Shown: one piece after another, positions 1 through 12,620 of the stretch
How the letters are laid out: the number at the start of each line of letters is the position of its first letter
How positions within the stretch are numbered: position 1 is the first letter of the stretch
Source: Calycina herbarum
Lineage: Eukaryota > Ascomycota > Leotiomycetes > Helotiales > Pezizellaceae
DNA length: 64,000 nucleotides
Direction: 5' to 3'
Assembly (NCBI GenBank): GCA_001414485.1
Contig: LLEY01000027.1
Location: 62,001-126,000, forward strand
The notes under the pieces: generated by a model
Told to the model about the DNA's origin: nothing
Seen by the model: the letters and a program-made list of their open reading frames with translations, nothing else
Database searches by the model: none
Program-made: the position numbers and the translations under genes

Positions 1-844
1 TATTCGTCGTCTGAAGAAGTAAAAACGCTAACTCTATAAGAAGCGTTAAAGGATAATAGCTGCTAGTCTTAACTCGCTTAATAAGTTAGATACTGCTAAA
101 GATTTAGAAAGAAAGAAAAAAGAAAAGGAGGAAGAAAAGAAGCGGATAGAAGAAGAGGCTACTAGGCTGGCCGCTCTCTCTACGCCCGACGTTTCTAACC
201 CTGCCTTCGTTCTAGGCCTTGACCTAGTCTTTCTTAAGTCCTTTCTTACTAACTACGCGATGTAGGTAGACTTAGGTTTTGATAGTAGAACTCCTAAAGT
301 TCCTTCGAGTACTAGCTAATGTTTTTTCTAGGTTCTTAAGTGTTTTCTAAATATAGGTAATCTAACTATTTTATTAAATATCTAACCTATCCTCTAATAA
401 GTCTATAGTTAAGAATCCTCTTAACTTTATACTTAGTGTTTAGATTTACTAATTAAATTTCTATAAGTAGGGCTAGTAGTACTCCCGGTAGTGCTAGTTT
501 AAGTAGGGATATATAGAATACTAGGTAGATGTTTATTATCTTTAGTAGTGCTAATTTATAATTTAAAGGTCTTCTAATACATTTGATTTTAAATAGTCTA
601 AGTTTTTTATAATCTAGTTTATTACTTAGTCTTTTTATATTAATATTTTTCTATACTAAGTAGACTTTATCCCCCTCTTTTAGCGTTAGCTTCTAACTAC
701 GTTATTTATTATAGTAGTATACATTTCTTTCTACTATAAATTATAGGTCCTCTATAAGTTCCTTATATAGACTCTTGATTTTCAAGACTTAAACACGAGC
801 GAGTTAGTTATTAATAGTCGTAGATAATAGTTCTTAATACGCTA

Positions 845-1440
845 TTAATTTATCTAAAATTAGCGTAGAATAGTATAATAAGTATTATTTCTATTACTAA
901 ACTATTATAGGCAAACTATACTAAAGGCAGTAGTTCTACCTAGTTATCTTACTAGTAGTTTATATAATAATAAAGGTATGTTTTAACTACTTAATTTATT
1001 TGTTTATTTCCTTTATTTGTTTAAGAGTAGAAAGCTATAGATAGTTTTCTCTTTATACTTAATTACTCTATAAGAGCGATCTAGAATTTTAAAGTAAAGA
1101 GTTTATCTTTATCTAAGAGTATTTCTTTAAGTAGTCTATATCTTAAAACTACTTCTTTAAGGAATATAAATACTAGTTCCTTAGTTATACTTGATTCTAT
1201 ATATACTATTAAAATTATATATTTTGTAAGTTATTCTATAATAACTAGGATTACGTTATATTTAACTCCTATTATTAGATCTTTAGATTTTAGTAATTTA
1301 ATAATAAAATCTATAAATATTAATTTCTAAGGTACTTGTAGTATTAGAGTAGTGTTTATCTGTTTATAAGGAGTATAGTAGGAAGCCTTATTCCTAGTAT
1401 AGGTATTATATTCTACTATTACTTCCTTAACTATCGTAGA
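845..1440 (-). pseudogene. integrase core relic of gypsy copy 1
   Basis: Read on the minus strand, the segment resembles a gypsy integrase: an RNKAS..TPYGQI..L block, a P.PW..I-like core entry, an F..QTN-type block equivalent to the HPQTDGQ motif, and a QFAYNS-like block. Several Trp positions are stop codons. A matching block lies near 25.15-25.76 kb. Confidence 0.65.
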
Positions 1441-2399
1441 TAACTAATTAATATAGTAATATTATCTTATTCTTTAGAGGGTTCTATAAATTTCTTAGTA
1501 ACCATAAGCAGGCATAGTATAGTATTTCTATACAAACTCCTTTATATACAAGCTAGGAACCTATAGTTTCCCTTTTATATACTAATTATAACCTTTGTAT
1601 ATATTCTAAATTTTATCTATCTAGATGTTATTTATTACTACTATTTTATATATAATAGGTACTAAGTCTCTATTCTTAAGAGTTTTTAAGATTATAATCT
1701 TTCTATACTCTTTATCTCTCTTATATCCGGTTTTCTAACTAAGAGTATTAGCTTAAGTATTTAATATTCCTTTTATATATTAAATAATAATATTAAATCC
1801 TTCTAATATCTCTGACTATCTAGCTAATTATCTAGTTATAAGTTCCTTAGTTATTATAAATATCCTAAGATTCTTATAATTAGATAAAACTATAACTAGG
1901 TATTTTATTAACTATAAATAGATTCTCTAGTATTCTAAGGCTAATACTATAGTAAGTAATTCTTTGTTAAAGATGCTATAGTTTTATTATACTAGGTTAA
2001 ATATCTTAGAATAATATATAATAGATATAAGTTTTCCCTTGTTATTTAGCTATAGGTAAACCACACCTACTACTATATCTAAAGCATCTATTTCGATCAT
2101 ACTAGGCTTATCTATATCGAAATTATATAGAATAGGTTTTTCTATAAACTTCGCTTTAATTTTCTAAAAAGCATCCTTCGTCTATTTATTCTATATAAAT
2201 TTAATAGCTTTTTTAACTAGTTCTAATATTAGTTTAGTAATCTTTATATAGTCTTAAATAAATAGACAGCAAAAGTTTATAAATCTAAGAAAGGACTATA
2301 CATCTTTTATATTCTCTAGTAACTTCTAGTTTAAGATATTCTAGATCTTTACTAGATTTATTTCTATTTTTCCTAGGCTAAATACCTATCTTAGGAAAA

Positions 2400-2570
2400 G
2401 GGTCTAAGTTACTCTAAACTTATATTTCAAGAGTTTCAACTAAGAGTTTACTCTTATAAGTTATTATAAAACTTCTTTAATATATTCCTTATATTCTTCT
2501 TCTTTTTCTAAGAAGATTAATATATTATCTAAGTAATAGATTACTATTACTCTTAGAAGATCTCTTAAAA
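2400..2570 (-). pseudogene. reverse transcriptase active-site relic
   Basis: The minus strand near 2505-2560 reads YLDNILIF. This is the RT catalytic box YxDDILIF with the second Asp changed to Asn, a G-to-A change of the type RIP makes. A catalytic Asp is therefore lost as well as the frame being broken by stops. The same box lies near 26.84-26.89 kb in copy 2. Confidence 0.75.
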
Positions 2571-5458
2571 TATTATTATTTTATCTCTAATATATAGCTA
2601 GTATATTATAAAGTCTAAATAGTATAACTATATATTTATAAAGGCCTAATAGTAAGGTAAATACTGTTTTCTATTCGTTCTCAACTTTTATTTATATAAG
2701 TCTATAAGCGTTTTATTAATCTAATTTTATAAATCGTACTACCTTACCTAACTTATCTTATAAGTATTAGCTAGGTAGTAGTAGATAAGCGTTCTTAACT
2801 ATAACGTGATTTACTTCTTTATAATTAATATATACTCTCTTATCTAGATTATCTTTTTTCTTAATAATAAGTATATTTAAGGTAATTAGTAACTTAGACT
2901 TTCTAATATATCCCTTCTTAATACCTTCCTTTATATAACTTTCTATCTTCTATAGGCTTTTCTAGTTATATAACCAAAGCTTCTACTTTAAGAGGTAATA
3001 ATCCTCTTTTAATTTAATCTTATAATCTTATAAGCAATGTTCTAGCAAAGCTCGTAAGTCTTCTAGGTTTTCGAACAAAGCCTTAAATTCTCTATACTAC
3101 ATAGGTATTTCGTTATCAGCTGTCTTACTAACTTATAGAAGACCCTAGGCTAGGTGTCCTAGCGTTTTAGAAGAGGTAGCGCTAACCTTATTCTAGCTTT
3201 ATAGTTATAATTACAAACCTATATAATTATATTAACTAAAGATTATTATTTAAGCCTTCTAATTAATATCTAGATTATATTCTCTAATCTATAGTATACT
3301 AAGTATCGCTTTCTTACTTCCTATTTTAATAATATTAAATTATATATCTAAGTAGTGTCCTTTAATAGTAATCTTTATTAGAATAGTTTATTAATTAATA
3401 ATTCTATTCTAGTATATAACGTCTATTCTATTAACTACTCCTAAGTAGTATAGCTTTATATCTTTAATTAGAACGTTTAGCTTCTTTTAAGCTACTAGAG
3501 AAAGAAAATTACCTATTACTTCTAAATTAATCAAGACTTAGAGTTCCTTTCCTCTTATCTTCGCTATTACTATAAGTTAATTTTCTCTAGAAGTAGTATT
3601 TAATTCTTTAATCGTCGGTTAGTAGAGCTCTCTCTATACTAACTCCGTTTCTTAATCTATATTATATTCGTTTATCTCTTAGAAGATTATACTAAATAAT
3701 TTTCTACTTCTCGATTTCTAAAATATTACCTTAACTTTTCTAATTAAAGCGACTATAGTATACTAGCCTCCTATTTCTAGTATAGCTTCCTTATTATTAG
3801 GTAGTATACCTAAAAAACTAGGTTTAAAGCGTCTTATAAAGTCGTTAGGACCCTGCTATTACTATAAGCTAGTTTCCTCTTATAGATCTACGACTATCTA
3901 AATATCTCCTATTTTAAGTGTACTAGATAGCTTACTAAATACTACTTATCTTAGTCTAGATTCTTTAAATTCAATAGTTTCTCTTCTAGTAATAGAGCTA
4001 ATTATAGTTACTCGATCTATATTATTCCTTACTATCTTATAAGTAGTTAAGATAGTAGGATTAATTCCTTAAGTAGAGTATAAGCTCTAGAAATCAGGTT
4101 TCTAGTTTTCTATATATACCTATCTATTCCCTCTTTTAAAGGTTCTAATAAATACCTATATTTCGTCTTATTTAGGCTTATATATTCCTAGATCTACCTC
4201 TAATAAGTTAGATATCGATTCTAACAACTCTAATAAACTTGTTAATAGTAGTAATTCGTATTCTATTTAAAGAGGTAATTTATAATCTATTTCTAACTAT
4301 ATATTATAATATTCTTTAAGTAATAGATCTCTATTATTATTAGTATCCTATACCTTACTAACTTATAACTTAATTCCTTTGTTTAGCTATAAGTATATAG
4401 CGCCTGCTATTATATTTATAGCGTCTGTTTTAATTTATATACTATAACCTCTAGCCTTAAGTTCTTCGTTTATAAGTTTAATTTTTTCTAGTAAAGCTAC
4501 TTCTTTTTAGATAGTAGTGTTAGCTTGTTTCTCTTTAGAGTCTTTCTTCTTACTATACTTATTTGCTCTATAGCTAGGAAGACTATAGTTATAATATAAG
4601 TTCTACTTACGTCAACGATTTCGTTCTTTCTAAGACAGTCCTCCTTTCTAGGAGTTTTCTTTCTTAGATTCCTTTCTTAGAACCTATAATTTCTAAGTAG
4701 TATTGATTTCTATAAGATCTTTATAATCTTTTTATCTACTCTTTCTATATTAATAACTATAACTTCCTTTCTTCTCTAGATTCCTTTTATAAATATAGTT
4801 GTCGATCTTAATTACGTTATTTATTAATTTGTTTAACGTATCTAAAAAATCTTCTTATATAAGTTTATTCTTTATATTATTCTTAAGTCTATAATAGAAT
4901 TGTTTATATAATACTTCGTCGTTTTATCCTATCTATATAGAGTACTATTAAAATTATAAGGTATATTTAATAGCTAAACCTTTTTACTTAAGCGTGTATA
5001 AAGCTCTAACTACCTTCTTTTTTATATTAACATCCTTAAAGGCTTAGTTAATTCTATTCTTAAATCCTTGAACATTTCTAAACAAATCTCTTATCTTCTT
5101 AGATATTTAAAGAGAGACTTTTCCTTTAGCTATTTTATTTACCTAGTAGTCTTTTAGGTATAGTTCTAACCAGTTATAAGCTACTCTTTTAAGATAGGTA
5201 GACAACTATATAACCTAGTTAGTTTTATTTCTAAACTAAGTATAATAAAAGTTTAAGTAGAGAGAAGCTTTTATTAAGAATTTAACTAGTTTCTTAAGCG
5301 AGCTATCGAACAGCTTTGGAATCAGAAGTTTCACTTCCTCTCGAAGAGTAGTGACTAGTATAACCGGGGGGTCCGCAGCTGGCTTTAGAGAGGTGGTTCT
5401 CGGAGTAGAAGAGGTTGCCGACATAGTAGCGATCTTACTTCTAAGCAGGTGCTTAAAG

Positions 5459-5530
5459 TATAACGAACCTTAAACGAACTAACCTTCGAGACTTAGTCAT
5501 CTTTGTTTAGTTCGTTTGAGTTTCGTTATA
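5459..5530. repeat. two gypsy LTR edges joined head to head
   Basis: About 23 bp of the LTR edge that begins TATAACGAA is followed directly by about 48 bp of the same edge in reverse complement, ending TTTCGTTATA. Both match the outer edge of the LTRs at 23636 and 30270. This is a rearranged junction, not an intact LTR. Confidence 0.75.
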
Positions 5531-5879
5531 CCTAGCTCCTAGCTTCTTAATAAGATAGTCGGTATATACTATAATAATAGTATTATTAATATAGCTAGTT
5601 AAAGAGTAATCTACTAACTCTTTTCTAGTTAGCTTATCTACTATCTAGTTATCTATTATTATAATAGTACGAAACAGATAATACTATAAAAGAGGTATAT
5701 AGAAGTACGTTCCGTAGAATAATATACTTAGATACTAGGCTCTAAATACGAAGGAAAAGATTAAATTAACCTTTCCCGATACTAAGAGTAAGAGCATCTA
5801 TATATAAAAGGGTTCGGATAATAATAATAGACTTAGAGGTCCGAACCGGACATTCCTAATACTCGGGTACATATCCTGT

Positions 5880-6530
5880 CTAGTATATACGTAACCTTAG
5901 TAACTCTTATTCCTAATAATAGGCTATTATAATTATCTTCTTTTCTAGTATAATAACAAAAGGAGCTACTACTCGTCTATTAGTATAGATCGTCTCTATT
6001 ATAGTTACTAACTTTCTATTCTTAGGATTAGCTATATATATCTCCTTTACTTCTATAGAAACGATAACGTTCTTACTTTCTATATAACTAACTCGAGCTT
6101 CTAACTCGTCTATATTCTAGACATTCTTAGCTTTCTAGATCTTATATTATACAAGAGTAGTAGTATACCTATTAAACCACGTCTTAATCTCCTTCTTAGT
6201 ATACGATTCAAGTCTCTTAAAAGTAATTAGCTTCGTTTTTAGAGTATATAGATCCTTGTTCTTCTTTAGCTAGTTCTAGAACTACTAATTAGACAGCGGT
6301 AGCTAGAGAGAGTTCTAAGACTAAGAAATTAGCTAATTATTAATAGTAGAATCAAGAGAATACTATACCTTCTTAAGATATACAATCGCAGCCTTTACTA
6401 TTTAATACGTAGCTTCTAGTTCTATCTCCTACTACTTATAATAGTACTATTAGACAGCCTCCTCCTAGCTCTTATTTAACACCTTATTATTACTATTATA
6501 TATATTATATACACCTTCTAAGTTACGCTT
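5880..6530 (-). pseudogene. pogo/Fot1-family transposase relic
   Basis: The minus-strand translation around 6130-5930 has the order of blocks typical of fungal pogo-like DDE transposases: an N(V)xNIDE block, an S(I)EVKEIY block, then NPKNRKLVTIIE and a T..RVV.PFVII block. Stops replace several expected Trp codons. I could not place its terminal inverted repeats, nor follow the frame from 5530 to 5880. The AT-rich segment up to about 6720 is probably the N-terminal half, heavily mutated. Confidence 0.6.
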
Positions 6531-6739
6531 CCTCTTTTTAGCTCTCTAGATAGCCTTCTATACCGATGATTCGTTTACGCTATATATTCTTACTTCTACA
6601 GTTGCTGCCTCGTAACTACCTTATTCCGTAGTCTATTCCACGGCCTTCCGTATACGCTACTTTTCTTCTAATTTATTAGAAGGGAGAAAGGGTGAAGAAC
6701 TGCGAATAGCCTCTATTATGTTAATTAATAGACGCGTTA

Positions 6740-9700
6740 TATGTTAATAGAAATAAGTAAGATGGTTAAATATATATAATTTAGGTGGGAAGCTAATCTA
6801 CAGGATTTTCTCGGCAGGACACTTAAGTTTGCAGGACACTTGCTTTTACCGACTACAAGCGAATGCGCCGTAGAAGGGGAACCGGCTATTAGTAGCAGGT
6901 AGTAAATGACTCGTTTTTCCAACTTTCTAGTCTAATCTTGTAGGCAATTGAACTTTATTGATTTAAAACACCTGGTTTAATATTTCAAATTGTCCCAGGT
7001 ATTTACATAAATTATCATGAGTTGAGATAGAGGCAGGTATGACTCTGAATTGAAGTAGTACTGCTGTCGTTCGCGAGTCTCTTTTTATTTAGCGCCTTGG
7101 AAAACTGTAAAGCGCATGTAACTTAAATAGCACCTCAATGCTAATCGATTGGCTATCAGAGAATCGTTCTAGATTTTCTTTCTATTTTTGCCATCTTTTT
7201 TGTAAGTACTCTTGAGTGGCCTGGGAACAAAGTTTATTGCCGTTCCCCGGATTCCCACTTTGACACCATAAATGAACTAGACTACTAGCCCAACTACAAC
7301 GCTTTAGAAAATCCAAGCAGACTGCAAAATTCTCCTTATTTCGAAATACTTTAGCATCAAGTATTGTTCAATATGAAAATGCATTGCGGTTGTGGTGTTG
7401 ATTGCATGCACAAGTAAGGTCACATGATTGCTTACTAATAGATCCTCATTCAAAAAAGGCAGTTGCGATGATGCGGCAACCTAGCTTTTTTGAGATGCCT
7501 ACAGGTGTGAGAAACACATTCTGAAAAGACAGGATTGTAGCTGGAACTTAGCAGTGTCATGTCACCGAATATCGCACGATTTCATGCCGATTCAGTGTTG
7601 CGATATATGATACGAGGATTGGCTCGTGTTTTTTGGACCTGGGGGCCGGAGAAGAAAAAACACGCGTTGATTTATCCACTTATCCAACCATACTTTCCTC
7701 ATCTTTTTGCGACCTATTTTGCTTTTCAGGTGTCAAATCATATGACTTCCTTTAATTCTTCCCATTCTACTCAGTCTACCTAACACATTTGTTTCAATAC
7801 CTAGCTGGTTATACGTTTATCAGTTTCAGAAGAGAAAACTTTTCCCTGTTGTTTGTTCTATACCTCCGCTATAATGACGTTTCGTTGTTTTCTTATCGAT
7901 TAAACACCACAGGCTGGTGGTTGAATGAGCGGTCATCCCGAGTCTTGCAGCTTCCAACCGACATCGCACAGACCAGAGCACACGAGTGAGGCTGCAAAAA
8001 TGCATGGTACATCCGAATTGGAGAGCAGATCTTCGATTGTTGATTCCAGGATCCAGTGGTTCGGTAGCCCTGTGCACCTTTAATAGATAATGATCAGCTC
8101 TCCCCACGCTGGGTTAGCAGTTATCTAAATTAGTTGAGTCGAAGAGTTCCGCTGGGTGTGAGATCTGTCCCGGTCCCTTGAAAACGCCATCCTGCCGGAT
8201 GCAGACTTTTTATCCCCTCCATGTCCCCTCTTCCCGTCTGTGGCGTTTTTGGATATTCTGCGAGTCGAACCGCACCCTGTCGCCAACACCACTCCCCAGC
8301 CCTGATGTCGTCGAGGTTGGCCGCCTTATGTATAAATTGCCAGGACGGCAGGTGACTTGTTCTCCGCGTCGGAAATGGCCGTGGCTGCAAGTGCTGTCTA
8401 GCGGCGTTGCATATGCAAGTTGCTCGAACCAGGTCAACGATTTTCGAACGTCTTGACGACATGGCTTGCAGGCTTGGGTTTTGGGAGCAGGAGATGAGGA
8501 GATGAGGTTGAAAAGAAGCAAGCAGTTACGATTTCTACTTTGATGGTATCCAATGACAAGAGCATTGGCGCACGCTTTTTCCCAGCCTCGAGGCACCTAG
8601 GGACTCGCTTGCAACGATCGCATTGCCGTTCTTTTCCATCTCTGCATGGCCTGGTCAGTTTCTTTTCTCCCTTCTCCGCGGACGAGCAGCCTCAAGGTCG
8701 TGCTTTCTGCCACGCCTCCCTTACCTCTCAAGCCTCAGCTCTTCCCCTCTTTCCCCCTTGCGGCCTCGTAGATTTTCCTCTGCCATCGAGATTGCTTGGA
8801 CAGGATGGAACCCATGATGGTTACCCACCACCGCAGCAACAACTGCCACTCTGCCATGAATCCCATCCAGTTTCCCGCCGACGGCCATTTTCTCGCTTCG
8901 CGTTCGCCTATTAACCCAGTCAAGTTTCAACCCGCACCAACTTGCCCAGCCAGCCAAGCAACGCAGCGAATCGTGTCTGTGGCACTGGTACAAAAGTTTT
9001 GGGTGACATGCAGCCATGAAAAACTCTTCCTTGAGATCCCCATTCGACATCCAGGACCCCCTCGCAGACCCTCGCACCGCCGTCGGCGACCTTGCCCTTC
9101 GCAACCTAGCGTGGCCTGCCCGTGGTTCGTGGAAGAGCTGTGGAAGCATTCGAAGCCCGCGCAACCGAACGCATTTTGTGGAGAGACCAATGAGCGTCGC
9201 CCATGGTGGCCAGCAGCCTGCCAGCCTCCGGAAATGCCCCCTCTCTTCCTGATCAAAAACCTCCTCATGAGGCCTCTTTTCTTGCCCTTTGCGGCCAAGT
9301 GTGGTTTGATCAAAATCCGACGTTCCTCCAGCTAGTCCACAGAACCAAGGCCACTCTCTGCCACGGGCCCCCTTCCGCTCTCGCTGCAGAGACTGGCAGA
9401 ATTCAAATAGTAGGTCACACCTACGCTCAGTTTCCATGACCAATTCCTTCTTGATTCCATTACCATATCAGTTTCATCCACCTACCTTATACTCACTTGC
9501 CCTATCTTTATACCATCAGCCTCGACCCTACCCGTTATCATCCCCAGTACTGTACCTACGTCAGGTCCCAGGTTCCAGTTTCCCGGGTCTGCAGCAGAAA
9601 CAGCCGGAAAAGCTCCATTTGATCTGATAACGGATGTATTCGCCACAACCGCGTTGAAGCCACCGTCCGAACGACCTCTTATTCGTGCTTCTGCAAGTCA

Positions 9701-9821
9701 TCGAGACCGTAAAAAGGTTCATAGCGTCTTCCGGTATCATTACTTTGCAGTCTGATGTTGGGGTTGTTAGTGGGGCCACTTTGTTAACAAGAAGAAAACT
9801 CCTACTTCCAAAGTTTAAGCT
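6740..9821. other. long intergenic region upstream of kapC
   Basis: No supported gene. Composition changes here from TE-like AT-rich to balanced DNA. Between about 8.2 and 9.6 kb the + strand is rich in C and T, with several overlapping open frames on both strands that have no recognisable domain. A long pyrimidine-rich leader is common upstream of fungal regulator genes, so part of this may be promoter or 5' UTR of the bZIP gene. That is inference. Confidence 0.5.
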
Positions 9822-11252
9822 ATGGCCGACAATATGTCTATTGACAAGAAAGAACCCGCGATGGAAGCGAGGGAAGGCTCAGAGGACTCGATGGAGCTCA
9901 ACTCTCCCACACCAGAGGCTGAGACAGGAGCTCCTCTGGAAAATGTTGGGCAACAAAAGAGGAAAGGCGGCCGTAAACCTGTATGATGCTGATGCATTGC
10001 CCCGCCAAATGTGTTCTTGTGTGCTGATGCGTGTAACAGATTTATGCTACTTCCGAGGAGCGTAAGCAACGCAACCGTCAGGCCCAGGCGGCTTTTAGAG
10101 AGCGTCGGACAGAGTACATCAAGCAGCTAGAGGAGACGATTCGGGTTCATGAAACCAATCTTCATAACCTCCAGACAGCTCACCGCAGTGCTGCTGATGA
10201 ATGCCTGATGCTGAGATACAAAAACTCATTGCTAGAGCGAATATTGCTGGAAAAGGGTAATGAAGTTAACTTTGAAAGGGTGTCTTCGTGGACTTTTACT
10301 AACAGGCTACTAGGAATCGATGTTCAGGCTGAGTTGCGAGCAAAGACGGGAAGTCCTCATCTGGGACCAACACATATGCCACAAAACATGGCACAAGCAC
10401 CAACAGTTCAACGAGCTATTATGAACAGACACCACCAGGCAAGGCGTTCACAATCTAGCATTGCTCCAAAACTCGAACCGGGGGCTCCGCTTCAGTCTCC
10501 ACAGTCAAGACCAACCCCATCTTCGCACGCCTCATCACCAACCGCTATTTCCCCAGGATTTCACAATCCCGGAGTTATGACACCGCCTGGCTCAGATTCC
10601 CAGATGCAATTCCATCAGCAACAACAGCACCAACAGCACCAACAACAAAGACTTCAAGCTGCCCAAGCGGCTAAGCAACCAATTAACCAAGGAAACCAGG
10701 GACTACCAGGACACGGAAGATTATTAGGAAACCAAGGAGTTGGTGCCTCTCTGGCACCAAAGGGACCAGGAAGCAGTGGGACGAGTACGGGAGGCACTCT
10801 CGCACCTGCCGCGTATTTTGCGTCCCCGAACTTTCAGAATCATTATGAGCAACTCGGCAAGCTATCCCGCCCCCTATTGTCACTTTCCTTTTATAGAGCT
10901 ATGTTCGTCCTAGATTGATTCCGTGAGTACAGAACAGGAGTACGAATCGCAAGCCGACATGGTCGACGACCCCGAACCCGCCGAATCTGGCCCCGGCCCC
11001 TACCCCGAACCGATTCCCCAACAGCAACACCTCAGCCAACAGCAAATCCTCAATCCACAGAATCCACAGAATCCACAACAACCTGGGATTCCCGGACAGC
11101 CCATCAACATGGGCGCTGGCGCTCAAAACTTTGGCTCGATGACGCAGATGCTCGACCCCTACGATCCGATGCTCGACTTGGACCCCTTTGGACTTTCGGC
11201 TTCGATGCAATTCCCATCTTCTTTTTCTTTTGATACGAGTTCGATGAGATAA
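9822..11252 (+). CDS. kapC: kapC-type bZIP transcription factor
   Basis: Predicted exons 9822-9980, 10040-10256, 10314-10856 and 10933-11252 encode 412 residues. The N-terminal 53 residues are acidic. Exon 2 carries the basic region (NRQAQAAFRERR) and a zipper with regular hydrophobic heptads ending LLERILLEKG. The block IDVQAELRAKTGSPHLGPTH that follows matches my memory of kapC proteins. The rest is low complexity: a Gln/His run near 10610-10660, Gly/Pro-rich sequence, Asn-Pro-Gln repeats and an Asp/Leu-rich tail. kapC proteins are nuclear bZIP regulators of the AP-1-like group; the targets here are unknown. Intron 2 has a clear TTACTAAC branch site. Intron 3 has a GC donor and AG acceptor: only this choice restores ..YEQLEQEYESQ.. 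across the join. The start was chosen as the first in-frame ATG joining exon 1 to the basic region. Confidence 0.85.
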
Positions 11253-12620
11253 AAGCAAAATAGATACCCCAAACATCGCATGGCATATGGTTTACGGAAT
11301 GGGGAGTTATTATGGGATCTTGCATTTTTGGTTGGAGCAAATGGTATGCATATTTCTCCTCTATCAGATCAGAAACTAACTTTTCAAGGGGTGCATAACA
11401 GGAGGACATGAAATGGGATTGTATTTAAGCTCAAAAGCATGTATTTTTAATACACTCTCATATCGAAAGGGTTGCTTCTTACGCTTTATGTTCCAACAGA
11501 ATACTGTAATGTGTTTTACAATATCGTGTCACTATTGGGCCTGGAAGATGGACGACAAAGGCAATGCACGATTTACCCATACATACTCTTCTCAAAGAAA
11601 TACAACACAAAAACAAAGCAGATGATGTTACATTATTTTGCCAATGAAATGTGTACATGGGACAGAAAGAAAGATATGATGTTCTTAAATAAGCTTTCCT
11701 TTCTTGTTTGTTGGTTGTCACAGGGCAGGACTGGGGGCAAGCAAGTACCATCAGAAATGCTCAGACTCCAGAGAAAGAGCCAGAGTGTTATTGGAAAGTC
11801 ATGCTGGTGAATTATTGCAACATGATAACGTTCTTTTCTTCGTTCTTAGATCACCCGAATTGTGTAAGTGAATTGCTGCTGCCACTAGATAAGCCAACTA
11901 TCAATTTCATTGCGCCCCCCTTTATCTCCGATTTCTGGGCGAACAAAATGGGACATTCCGAAAATTTGGCGAACAGCCCCTGAGGGTCCGGTTTCTGGCC
12001 GACTATGTTTCCTTGCATTAAAGACATAGTTTATGAATGCACTTGGAATATATTAGAGAATATTCAGATGAATGAATTTAATTTAAATCAAGCACCTTAT
12101 ACTTTCTATACTTTCTAAACAAGCTACTCTGCTGGTAATGCCCTTCAGTGACGATGATTCGACTACTTGTACCTACTTGAATCAATTCCAGTTGCGTTTG
12201 CATTGACTTTATTAGCAGACCAAAACACCGCTTCCTCAAATTGTTTAGTTGATAGTCAGATGCATATTTCGTACTTTTCTATTAGGAAATCCCAAAATAA
12301 ATAGAAACTTGGGATTTGCGGTTGAAGTGTCATGATGGAAGGTTGTAGATGCGAGAATGGCTATCACGTGACCCAGGTGGTCGGATTTTTTAAAATGGAA
12401 TTCTGTGTGGGCCGCTAGTCTTAGAAAATATAGTCGGCGGTCTCAACCTCCTCTGAGAAGCATCAACCTTCCCCCCTACATATCCATCAACCAATCCTCT
12501 CGAGAGACAGATTCCTCGACATCGGGAACCTGTCCGTCTCGATCATCCAACCCTACCCCTTCGAATTGTTCTCTCGATAGCAAGGCCTTCTTAGGAGGCG
12601 CTTGAGCTGGTGTGGACAAG
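11253..12620. other. intergenic region between kapC and the STM1-like gene
   Basis: Contains the kapC 3' UTR and the promoter of the next gene. The short open frames show no conserved features. A CACGTG E-box-like word lies near 12366, about 255 bp upstream of the next start codon. Nothing else was recognised. Confidence 0.5.

Larger units (their letters stand above)
276..5481 (-). mobile_element. RIP-degraded Ty3/gypsy retrotransposon relic (copy 1, truncated)
   Basis: Minus-strand internal region of a Ty3/gypsy element. It matches the copy at about 24.6-30.27 kb over its whole length, from the shared block near 276-300 to the LTR edge near 5459. In the order expected for gypsy, the minus strand shows gag-like sequence (about 4.5-5.42 kb), reverse transcriptase (about 2.5 kb) and integrase (about 0.85-1.44 kb). 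Stop codons are dense and TA dinucleotides abundant, so it is dead. The homology to the other copy ends at about 276, so the 3' end and 3' LTR are missing. The 5' LTR is cut after about 23 bp. The first 275 bases hold unrelated AT-rich sequence with a purine-rich Lys/Glu-type stretch (about 105-160) that I cannot assign. Confidence 0.85.

Noticed and set aside
8130..9443. Overlapping long open frames on both strands upstream of kapC (up to 240 codons)
   Set aside because: They overlap each other in several frames, show no domain or protein-like pattern, and fall in C/T-rich leader sequence where stops are rare by composition.
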